A DNA stretch of 64,000 nucleotides from Thalassotalea sp. PS06. Its GTDB lineage: Bacteria > Pseudomonadota > Gammaproteobacteria > Enterobacterales > Alteromonadaceae. Both the position numbers and the translations under genes were made by a program. Shown here in pieces: positions 35,636 to 43,204 of this stretch. Location of the stretch: positions 1,984,001 through 2,048,000 of the forward strand of contig NZ_CP041638.1 in assembly GCF_007197775.1 (NCBI RefSeq). The letters are read 5' to 3'. Below the pieces are notes generated by a model. The model had not been told where the DNA came from. It saw only the letters and a program-made list of their open reading frames with translations, and ran no database searches. Positions within the stretch are counted from its first letter, which is position 1. Every line of letters starts with the position of its first letter.

Positions 35636-36124
35636 ATGTTAATGTCTCAATTCTGTCCTTGCGGTTCCACCCGAAATTATGCCGATTGCTGCCAGCCTCT
35701 GCACCTTGGACAGGCCGTTGCAGAAACTGCTGAACAGCTGATGCGTTCTCGTTATAGCGCCTATGCCCTAAAATTAGCACCTTATCTGGTGCAAACCTGG
35801 TCTCAACGAGAACGAGCCAACAATTCACAAGCGGACATTCAACAATGGGCTGAACAAACCATTTGGCTAAAACTTGAGATAATTTCTACTGACTACAGTG
35901 CTGATGATTTTCATTTTGTTGAATTTAGCGCTCAATATCTGCATCAGGGCAAACGTTGGTTAATGCAGGAAAATTCTCGTTTCTGTATGGAAGATGGTCA
36001 GTGGCGTTACCTCGACGGTGACGTTAAAGAACACCAACTACTTCCTGAATTAAAACGCAACGATCCTTGTCCGTGTGGCAGCGGTAAAAAATTCAAAAAA
36101 TGCCACATGCTTCTAAGCAGCTAA
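35636..36124 (+). CDS. ychJ: YchJ-family (UPF0225) SEC-C motif protein
   Basis: A 162-residue protein with zinc-binding SEC-C motifs at both ends: CPCGSTRNYADCC at about residues 7-19 and CPCGSGKKFKKCH at about 145-157. An NTF2-like core lies between (SRYSAYALKLAPYLVQTW). This is the YchJ family, of unknown function. An ATG two codons further in (35642) is a second possible start. The MITE end lies only five bases upstream of the first ATG. The sequence before either ATG is then TIR plus a few bases, with no clear ribosome site. Confidence 0.88.
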   Translation: MLMSQFCPCGSTRNYADCCQPLHLGQAVAETAEQLMRSRYSAYALKLAPYLVQTWSQRERANNSQADIQQWAEQTIWLKLEIISTDYSADDFHFVEFSAQYLHQGKRWLMQENSRFCMEDGQWRYLDGDVKEHQLLPELKRNDPCPCGSGKKFKKCHMLLSS

Positions 36125-36155
36125 ATGCATTTCTCGGGTACAGAGAAATTGTCGG

Positions 36156-36608
36156 CTACTGACGCTGCCAGCGTTCAAGCTCGACCCTTTCCCCCTGCTC
36201 ATTAAAACGCTCAAGGATCCAGACATCACCGTCGATACGGAAGGTGAATACATAACGCTCATTCGGGTTTTGTGTAAAGGAAGCTAAATTCAGCGTTTCC
36301 TGATATCGGTTCTGTTCTACTTTGTAGGTGCCAGCACCTGACGCCCAGAACTTACCATCAGCCATGCTGATAAAACTGAAATGACGTTTGTCTATCACTT
36401 TCAAAGCGGTCATTTTTAAATCGGCATAGCGCTTAATTTCACCCTTCTCGTTAACGTATTCGCCATCGAGTAGTCTCCAGGTGCCTAGTAATGATGAATG
36501 CGAATCGGGAGTATTTGATGCGATAGTTTTAAATGAGGTGAAAGATGCTGCGACCAGAAAAACCAGTAGCAAAAACGCCAGTTGTTTTAGAAAGGACTTG
36601 ATTGTCAT
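36156..36608 (-). CDS. Lipocalin-like exported protein, unknown
   Basis: A 150-residue protein with an N-terminal hydrophobic signal or anchor (about 8-25). The mature part starts near LLGTWRLLDGEYVNEKG and continues ISMADGKFWASGAGTYKVEQNRYQETLNL and RIDGDVWILERF. This pattern is like small lipocalin-like domains. The ligand is unknown. It is convergent with ychJ and upstream of a short MITE copy. Confidence 0.65.
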   Translation of the reverse strand: MTIKSFLKQLAFLLLVFLVAASFTSFKTIASNTPDSHSSLLGTWRLLDGEYVNEKGEIKRYADLKMTALKVIDKRHFSFISMADGKFWASGAGTYKVEQNRYQETLNLASFTQNPNERYVFTFRIDGDVWILERFNEQGERVELERWQRQ

Positions 36609-36638
36609 TAGCGCTATCTCGTTGTTTTTATTATCCTA

Positions 36639-36738
36639 ATACCACATTAATATAGAATGACTATATCAATAAATTCTATGTTGTAAATGAACCTCGGCCC
36701 TAACTCTGAGTTGTGCACAAACTTAGTGGGATTGGTAT
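36639..36738 (-). mobile_element. Short-form (100 bp) MITE copy
   Basis: ATACCACATTAATATAGAAT at the left and CTTAGTGGGATTGGTAT at the right. It is nearly identical to the terminal 95 bp of the long MITE copy 2, joined directly to the outermost bases of the other end. It has the same length as the copy at 2434-2533. Orientation relative to the long form follows copy 2. Strand is arbitrary. Confidence 0.8.
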
Positions 36739-36790
36739 AAGCTACTGCAATTACCGCCGCTTTACAATCCGTCAAATGTAACAAAACCAA

Positions 36791-37936
36791 CTAGTCGAGT
36801 CGTTTTTTAAACCTTAGCGCTGCGATGGCTAAACCAAGAATGGTAAAACCGGCAAGCCAATATAGATCGAAGGTCATTTCCATCACTTCAACATCCCTTA
36901 ACACCACGCCACGAATTAGCCGCATAAAGTGCGTTGCAGGCAAGGCTTCGGCAATGATCTGAGCAATTCTTGGCATCCCCTCATAGGGAAACATAAATCC
37001 CGATAACAATATCGAAGGTAACAGCACAAATACCGTCATCTGCATTGATTGCAATTGATTCTTGGCAATTGTTGAAATCACCAGACCAAGCACTAACGAA
37101 GCGGCGATGAACAGCAGGGTAATACCCGCCAACGCCAGCATACTGCCATTCATGGGCACATTAAAAATGAAATAGCCGAGACTCAAAATAAGCGTAACCT
37201 GAACTAACCCGATAAATATATAGGGAATGATCTTCCCTATCATCAGCTCGATAGATTTTAACGGCGTGTTTATCAACAGCTCGAGATTACCATGCTCTCT
37301 CTCGCGTACGATAGCGGCAGAGGTAAACATGATCATCGTCATGGTCAAGATAACCGCGACTAACCCTGGAACGATATTCACTACAGTTCGCTGTTCGGGG
37401 TTATACAACAAGGTGACTTCAAAGGTGGGTGTACTTCGGTTTGCTGGTTTGCTCATCAGCTCCGCTAATGACATATTCCGCAATCCTTTAATGCTCGCCG
37501 CCACCATGGTATCGGAACCATCCGTTAGCCATTGAGCGATGGGCCGCGATGTTTCTTCATCCGTTGATGGCGGTGTTCCTAAGCCAACGCTGTTATGTCG
37601 CACCAGACGTTGGCTCACATCTTTAGGGATAATGAATACCGCTCTGACTTCCTGACTGGCAATGGCATGCTCCGCTTCCTGAACCGAAGCGTAGCGGTTG
37701 GTAAATTCAACAACCTGGGTTGCGCCAATGGTTTGCACCAGGATCCGGCTTAACGCGGTTTGGCTCTGATCGACAAGACCGACGGGAATGTGGCGAATAT
37801 TGGTATTGATGGCAAAACCAAATAACAGTAACTGAATTAACGGGATCATAATGACCATACCAAAGGTCATTCGATCACGTTTTAATTGCATCAATTCCTT
37901 ATAAAAAATGGCCTGAATACGATGCAGGAAATTCAT
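36791..37936 (-). CDS. ABC-2 type transporter permease
   Basis: A 381-residue membrane subunit of the YhhJ/YbhS/YbhR type. It has one N-terminal membrane helix (about 23-43), a large extracytoplasmic domain (about 45-180) and five to six helices in the C-terminal half. The conserved segment REREHGNLELLINTPLKSIELMIGKIIPY is present. It works with the ATPase gene just upstream, overlapping it by four bases. Such permeases export drugs or lipophilic compounds with a periplasmic adaptor. Confidence 0.92.
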   Translation of the reverse strand: MNFLHRIQAIFYKELMQLKRDRMTFGMVIMIPLIQLLLFGFAINTNIRHIPVGLVDQSQTALSRILVQTIGATQVVEFTNRYASVQEAEHAIASQEVRAVFIIPKDVSQRLVRHNSVGLGTPPSTDEETSRPIAQWLTDGSDTMVAASIKGLRNMSLAELMSKPANRSTPTFEVTLLYNPEQRTVVNIVPGLVAVILTMTMIMFTSAAIVREREHGNLELLINTPLKSIELMIGKIIPYIFIGLVQVTLILSLGYFIFNVPMNGSMLALAGITLLFIAASLVLGLVISTIAKNQLQSMQMTVFVLLPSILLSGFMFPYEGMPRIAQIIAEALPATHFMRLIRGVVLRDVEVMEMTFDLYWLAGFTILGLAIAALRFKKRLD

Positions 37937-38880
37937 TGCCGTCCCTCACCCGTGCAGGTAACAAACACATCTTCAAGACTTGGACGTACGCTTGCCAGGG
38001 ATGCAACTTCATCGCTGGTCAGATACTCGGCCAGATACGTTGTAGGATCTACCACAGATTTATCTATCAGCACCCTTAACCGGGTCCCCAATTGTGCCGC
38101 ACTGATAATGGCATCAACTGTCAGGAGTTTATTTTTTAATTGCCGTATCCGAGTACTTTCAACTTCGACAACATTGGCATCCATCCCCTGCATCAGAGAT
38201 TCCGGACTACCATCGGCTCGTTTGATCCCTGCTTCTAATATTGCCAAGCCATGGCAACGCTCCGCTTCATCCATATAATGGGTCGAAACCAGAATGCTGG
38301 TTCCCGACTCACTTAAATCAAATAATTGCTCCCAAAAATCTCTTCTCGATTCTGGGTCTACCGCTGATGTGGGCTCATCAAGAAATAACAGGTCTGGTTT
38401 ATGAAGTACCGCCGCAGCCAAAGCCATGCGCTGGCGTTGGCCGCCACTCATGCTGCCGGCAAATTGATTGGCGAGACTATCAAGATTATATATCTCCAGT
38501 AACTCATCGATTCGTTGTTTTTGTCTGGCACCATGAATGCCATAAACTTTGGCAATAAAGCTCAAATTTTCCAGCACCGTTAAATCCCGATACATGGAAA
38601 ATACCTGAGTCATATAACCAATATGATAGCGAAGGCGATTTGCTTCTTCCGGAAGCTGAAGGCCAAGCACATCAACTTCCCCATAGGTTGGGATCAACAA
38701 GCCGGTTAACATTCTAATAGACGTGGTTTTTCCACAGCCATTGGGGCCCAAAAATCCGTAAATCTTGCCGCGCTCGATATCTAAATCAAGATTTTGAATG
38801 GCCTTTAGCGAGCCGAAATCTTTACCCAGGCCTCTGGCCTTAATGACCAGTTCCTTTGAATCCTTGCGGATTTCACTCAT
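37933..38880 (-). CDS. ABC transporter ATP-binding protein
   Basis: A 315-residue ATPase with Walker A GPNGCGKTT (residues 45-53), Q-loop YMTQVFSMY, signature MSGGQRQRMALA, Walker B LLFLDEPTS, and H-loop VSTHYMDEAERC. A C-terminal extension of about 80 residues follows, as in drug and polysaccharide ABC-2 exporters. It overlaps the HlyD gene upstream and the permease downstream by four bases each (ATGA type), so translation is coupled. Confidence 0.95.
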   Translation of the reverse strand: MSEIRKDSKELVIKARGLGKDFGSLKAIQNLDLDIERGKIYGFLGPNGCGKTTSIRMLTGLLIPTYGEVDVLGLQLPEEANRLRYHIGYMTQVFSMYRDLTVLENLSFIAKVYGIHGARQKQRIDELLEIYNLDSLANQFAGSMSGGQRQRMALAAAVLHKPDLLFLDEPTSAVDPESRRDFWEQLFDLSESGTSILVSTHYMDEAERCHGLAILEAGIKRADGSPESLMQGMDANVVEVESTRIRQLKNKLLTVDAIISAAQLGTRLRVLIDKSVVDPTTYLAEYLTSDEVASLASVRPSLEDVFVTCTGEGRQ

Positions 38881-39827
38881 GGCAGGTCCACCTGAACGGG
38901 AACACCACTGGCCAGATCTTTATGCTCATTGCTCAGTTGGATCTCCGCCAAGTACATGAGCCTTGCTCTTTCATCCTGGTTTAACGCGTAATAAGGGGTA
39001 AAAGCGGGCTCATGGGATATCCAGCGCACTTTTCCGGAAATGGCTTTATCCAAACCGTCAATATGCACGTTTAATTGATCGCCTACGGATATTTTGATGC
39101 GATAGGGTTCTGGCACATAGACTCTGGCATAGGGTGCGTCGCCAGCCATTACAATGGCCAGAGGACTTCCTGTGGTAACCCGCTCTCCCAGATTCCAGGG
39201 CAGATTGTCTAAAATGCCATTACGGGTAGCGCGAATGGTTAAATCTTTTAACTTTTTCTCCTGAGCTGCAAGTGAGGCTTTAGTAGCGTCTAAGTGAGCT
39301 TCTGCCATTTGAATATCTTCAGGACGCGAACCATTAGTTAATTCACGTAATTCCTCTTCAGCGGAATCTAATGCTGCCTGGTCGGAATCCCGGGTAGCAA
39401 GCGCTCTTGATAAGTTCGCTTTAGACATTAGGTTTTGAGCTGCCAGCTCTTCAGCTCGTTTGTAATTAGCCTGACTATCTACCAATGCCGCGCGGCTCCC
39501 AGCAACTTTCGCACTGGCTGCAGCAACTTCCTCCTCGCGGGCGCCGTTGCGAAGCTTATCAAGATTTGCCATCGCCTCAGCAACATCGGCATGAGCCCGA
39601 GCTACTTCAGCCTTTTGGGCGGTATCATCCAGCTTAACGAGGATCTGGCCTTTGTGTACCGTACTGCCCTGCACCACAGGTAAATCTGTGACCACCTCAT
39701 TAATGGTTGCCGTATGGGCAATACGGTCTCGCTCGAGGGTTCCTAGTGCAACATTAGTCTGGCGCTGATCACAGCCTGTCAGACACAACATAACTAGCAT
39801 AATAGAGATGATTGGGATCTGTCTCAT
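38877..39827 (-). CDS. HlyD-family periplasmic adaptor lipoprotein
   Basis: A 316-residue adaptor of the YbhG/HlyD type with a lipoprotein signal (LCLTGCDQ). A first lipoyl half (VTDLPVVQGSTVHKGQILVKLDDTAQKAEV) precedes a long coiled-coil hairpin (about 75-180, rich in Ala, Glu and Lys) and a second lipoyl/barrel part (IRATRNGILDNLPWNLGERVTTGSPLA). It bridges the inner membrane pump to an outer membrane channel that is not encoded nearby. I chose the ATG at 39827 because GGAG lies six bases upstream; a TTG four codons earlier lacks this. Confidence 0.92.
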   Translation of the reverse strand: MRQIPIISIMLVMLCLTGCDQRQTNVALGTLERDRIAHTATINEVVTDLPVVQGSTVHKGQILVKLDDTAQKAEVARAHADVAEAMANLDKLRNGAREEEVAAASAKVAGSRAALVDSQANYKRAEELAAQNLMSKANLSRALATRDSDQAALDSAEEELRELTNGSRPEDIQMAEAHLDATKASLAAQEKKLKDLTIRATRNGILDNLPWNLGERVTTGSPLAIVMAGDAPYARVYVPEPYRIKISVGDQLNVHIDGLDKAISGKVRWISHEPAFTPYYALNQDERARLMYLAEIQLSNEHKDLASGVPVQVDLP

Positions 39828-39867
39828 TAACGTCTCCAATGTGGCAGTGCGTGAGGGAGTATGATTA

Positions 39868-40144
39868 ATACCAATCCCATTAAATTATTGCTCACTCAGT
39901 GAGAATTTAAAGGCTTTTAGACAAGGCTTTGATTGCAGAGAATGGTTATTCCATTAACTCAAAATTAGCCAAAATCAGTAACGCAGGATAAATGCCTTTA
40001 AAACTCACCCGGAGGGAGTTAGTGAGAGGCCCATTTACTGCCCTATATTTCATTAATATAGAATGACTATATCAATAAAATCTATGTTGTAAATGAACCT
40101 CGGCCCTAACTCTGAGTTGTGCACAAACTTAATGGGATTGGTAT
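39868..40144 (-). mobile_element. Long MITE, copy 2 (277 bp)
   Basis: It is the reverse complement of copy 1 (35356-35630), with the same terminal repeats. The two copies bracket the ychJ, lipocalin-like and exporter genes in opposite orientation. It occupies most of the 319-bp gap between the exporter and the lipid kinase gene. The right end is 14 bp before the kinase stop codon. Confidence 0.9.
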
Positions 40145-40158
40145 AACAGTGTCGTTGT

Positions 40159-41070
40159 TTAAGACTTTAATAACGGGCAGTTGCTTGGCAAAACCATGGG
40201 TATTTCGCCAGCTAACACCCTAAATTCTATGTTCTTTTCGTTGATTGGTTCGCCATCAAGATTTACCGGCATAGTCTCTTTCGCACACCATTTAACCCCT
40301 TTGGTTTGCATACGGCGCACAAACTTACCATCCATTTCCGGCTTGTCCTGGATCTCAACCAACTCTTTAAATACATCCGATACCGATTCGGGAGGAAATT
40401 CGCTTATTGCGACGACATCGATTAACCCGTCATTAATAAAGGCGTGTGGAGCCAGTTGCTGACCACCTCCTGCCTGACGACCATTGCAAGCCGCAGCGAC
40501 AATAACATTGACTTCCTCTTCCTCGCCATCAACCTCGATGGTTCCGGGAAACGGTGTAAAGTTAACCGCCTGGATGAGGCCAGATAAGGTGTAAGCACCG
40601 CCACCGAGAAAATTCTTTAACGCTACCGGTGTGGTAGAGGTAACCTGTGCACCAAAGCCACCACTGGCAACGTTAATAAAAAAGTGCTCATTAGCTTTGG
40701 CAACATCGACCCAAAAAACATCGCCAGACATTGCCAATTGCAAAGCCTTGGTTAAGTCTTCATCAATGCCTGCAGAGGTCGCAAAATCATTGGCAGTCCC
40801 TAACGGGAAAACGCCCATTTCCGGACGCTGATCTTTATCAAGCGCCATCAACGCGGCTGTGGTTTCATTGACCGTGCCATCACCACCACCAGCAATAATG
40901 CGGGTAACGCCTTGTGCCACAGCTTCCTCGACAAACCTTGCAATATCACCACCTTCATAGGTGACTCTGACATCCAACTGCGCATCTTCCCGGCATTTAG
41001 CAATCGCGTCTCGGACCGATTCTAATCCAGATTTCTTGCCGTTAAGTAATAACCTTGGAGGTACAGACAC
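40159..41070 (-). CDS. YegS-like lipid kinase (diacylglycerol kinase fold)
   Basis: A 303-residue kinase of the diacylglycerol/sphingosine kinase superfamily. The nucleotide motif RIIAGGGDGTVNETTAALM is at about residue 60. GVFPLGTANDFATSAGI is the family's substrate and phosphate region. YegS phosphorylates phosphatidylglycerol in vitro; the in vivo substrate here is unknown. Its ATG overlaps the histidine kinase stop by one base, so it follows the two-component genes in one operon. Confidence 0.9.
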   Translation of the reverse strand: MSVPPRLLLNGKKSGLESVRDAIAKCREDAQLDVRVTYEGGDIARFVEEAVAQGVTRIIAGGGDGTVNETTAALMALDKDQRPEMGVFPLGTANDFATSAGIDEDLTKALQLAMSGDVFWVDVAKANEHFFINVASGGFGAQVTSTTPVALKNFLGGGAYTLSGLIQAVNFTPFPGTIEVDGEEEEVNVIVAAACNGRQAGGGQQLAPHAFINDGLIDVVAISEFPPESVSDVFKELVEIQDKPEMDGKFVRRMQTKGVKWCAKETMPVNLDGEPINEKNIEFRVLAGEIPMVLPSNCPLLKS

Positions 41071-42386
41071 TAAATTTCCTCCCCAAAGGTTTGCAATTGG
41101 CCTTGTTGTTTTCTAGGCCAGGTAAGAATAAATTTTGCGCCACCCAAACTGGAATCTTCTATGGTTGCATTGCCGTGATGCCAGATCATGATTTTTCGAG
41201 TGATGGCCAGGCCAAGCCCAAGCCCACCGGTATCTTTACCACGACTTTCATCGAATCGTGAGAAAGCATCAAAAATCACTTTTTTAAATTCGTCTTCTAC
41301 CCCATCGCCATTATCCTCTACGCATATCTGGCACATTTGGTTATCGGCGCTGACCGAAACTAACACTTTGTCTTTGGTGTAACGAACGGCATTTTCGATC
41401 AAATTAGAAACCGCTCGATTTAAAAAGTGTGGATCGTATTCGATAAGAAGTTCAGATTGCGGTGGTTTTAAATGAATCGAACCATCAAAATGTAATGAAG
41501 CACTATGCACCTGATGGCGCAGTAATTCGGTAAGATTCCCCATCGAAAAGCTTAAGTTAGGTTGCTCGTTTTCAAAGGAAGCATATACCAGCATCTCTTT
41601 TACCAACACTTCCAGTTCGTTGACATCATTGCTGATATTTTCCAGGTATTTTTCCCGATCGGTTTCTTCTCGGGCGGCTTTTAAAACTTCCAGGGAAAAT
41701 CGGCTGCGCGCCAACGGGGTTCTCAGTTCATGGGCAACAGCATTGGTGAGTTCTTTGTGAGAAGTGACCAGAGAATTAATGCGACCAGCCATCTTATTAA
41801 AGGTTTGTGCCATCGGACGTATTACCGATGATCGGGTATTTAAAACTTTGGCGTTAAAGTTGCCTTGGGTAAATTGCTGCAAAGCCCGGTCGAACATGCT
41901 GAGATCCCGGGAAATTGGCCAGATCCAGACAAATAACACTAAGCCGAGAGTGAGAATAATAAACAGGCGAATAATCGCTGCGGTTCTGGGTCGGGTTGGC
42001 GATTTAACAGGTCCCAATACCAGCACCTTATCTTCCTGTTCCATAACATGAAACAAGGTGATGCGTTTATCGTCGTAATAGACACTGATGTTATCAAAGA
42101 CAATGTGATTGGAATCCGGTGCGATCAAATGAATGTTCGCCCGGTCTTCGACTTTCATTGGTAAGGCGTATCGCAAAGAGGCCTGCTCAACAATCCCGGC
42201 CCATTCATCGACAGGTTGCTCGAGAAGATCTTCTTCAACGGCCCGTAACACGGTCTTGTAACCCGTATAAGATTCTACGTCCTGCTCAACCTGAATGCTC
42301 CAGAATTCATCGAGCACCCAATTAAGGACGCCTAATCCAACAATAATCAGGCAGTAAAGCGCAAAAAAGGAACGACCTAACGTCAT
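41070..42386 (-). CDS. Sensor histidine kinase, RstB-like
   Basis: A 438-residue inner membrane kinase. The first membrane helix is about 5-27 and the second about 137-157, with a periplasmic sensor of about 110 residues between. HAMP-like residues follow (about 160-210). The phosphoacceptor is His219 in AVAHELRTPLARSRFSL. The ATPase part has NLIENAVRYT, DNGDGVEDEF and GGLGLGLAITRKIM. The layout and length match RstB-type kinases (E. coli 433). The signal is unknown. It follows the response regulator by three bases. Confidence 0.9.
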   Translation of the reverse strand: MTLGRSFFALYCLIIVGLGVLNWVLDEFWSIQVEQDVESYTGYKTVLRAVEEDLLEQPVDEWAGIVEQASLRYALPMKVEDRANIHLIAPDSNHIVFDNISVYYDDKRITLFHVMEQEDKVLVLGPVKSPTRPRTAAIIRLFIILTLGLVLFVWIWPISRDLSMFDRALQQFTQGNFNAKVLNTRSSVIRPMAQTFNKMAGRINSLVTSHKELTNAVAHELRTPLARSRFSLEVLKAAREETDREKYLENISNDVNELEVLVKEMLVYASFENEQPNLSFSMGNLTELLRHQVHSASLHFDGSIHLKPPQSELLIEYDPHFLNRAVSNLIENAVRYTKDKVLVSVSADNQMCQICVEDNGDGVEDEFKKVIFDAFSRFDESRGKDTGGLGLGLAITRKIMIWHHGNATIEDSSLGGAKFILTWPRKQQGQLQTFGEEI

Positions 42387-42389
42387 GGA

Positions 42390-43106
42390 TTAATCCCATG
42401 CATCAGCCACAAACAAATATCCCTGTCCCCAAATCGTTTTGATTCGAAATGGACTTTCGTTGGAGTCGTGGAGTTTTTTTCGAAGTCGTGAGATGCGCAC
42501 ATCAACACTTCTGTCCATACCATCGTATTCACGTCCTACAACGGCTTTGTATATGTAATCCCGGTTCTGAACTTCGCCAGCACGATTTGCAAGTAGCCAG
42601 AGCAAGTCAAATTCCTGTGACGTTAATTCAATGTTTTCCCCGTCTAAAATGACCTGACGGGAGTTCTTATTCACATACAGTTTTCCGCAGGTAACCTCAC
42701 CTTTATCCTGAGCGCCCTGAGCCATCCGCCCTCTTCGTAATAACGCATGGATTCGGGCGAGCAATACCCTTGGTTCCACAGGTTTTGCTACATAATCATC
42801 GGCACCAATTTCCAAACCAAGTACCTGATCAAAATCTGTGCTTTTGGCGGTTAACATCAAGATAGGGTTTTGATAGGTCATGCGTAGATCGCGGCAAACG
42901 GAAAAGCCGTCTTTACCCGGCAACATAACATCTAAGACGATTAGATCCGGGGAAAATGTTTCCACCACTTTCTCTACGGTGTCGCCGCGAAATTCCTGTT
43001 TGACGTGGAAATCTTCGGCAACCAGAAAATCTTTGATTAAATCTGAGAGTTGGCGATCATCTTCGACAAGCAGAATTTTCGTTAAACTGGCTGGACTTTC
43101 TGACAT
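42390..43106 (-). CDS. OmpR-family response regulator, RstA-like
   Basis: A 238-residue regulator. The receiver domain is about 9-122, with Asp59 as phosphoacceptor (LIVLDVMLPGKDG) and acidic residues at ILLVEDDRQ. The winged-helix DNA-binding domain is about 140-235 (LTSQEFDLLWLLANRAGEVQNRDYIYKAVVGREYDGMDRSVDVRISRLRKKL). It precedes the kinase and lipid kinase genes. It starts 99 bp downstream of the stop of the Tld/MoxR cluster's last gene, on the same strand. Confidence 0.94.
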   Translation of the reverse strand: MSESPASLTKILLVEDDRQLSDLIKDFLVAEDFHVKQEFRGDTVEKVVETFSPDLIVLDVMLPGKDGFSVCRDLRMTYQNPILMLTAKSTDFDQVLGLEIGADDYVAKPVEPRVLLARIHALLRRGRMAQGAQDKGEVTCGKLYVNKNSRQVILDGENIELTSQEFDLLWLLANRAGEVQNRDYIYKAVVGREYDGMDRSVDVRISRLRKKLHDSNESPFRIKTIWGQGYLFVADAWD

Positions 43107-43204
43107 ACCTTTCTCCTAAAACCGCATGTTTTAACGGTCTTTTTTAATTCCTGAACCCTGACATATTGCCCAGGTAAATTTATATATTGAGATAAGGTAC
43201 TAGT

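Noticed and set aside
35532..35828. 98-residue minus-strand open frame across the MITE and ychJ
   Set aside because: It lies half in the MITE and half opposite ychJ, has no family support and poor composition.
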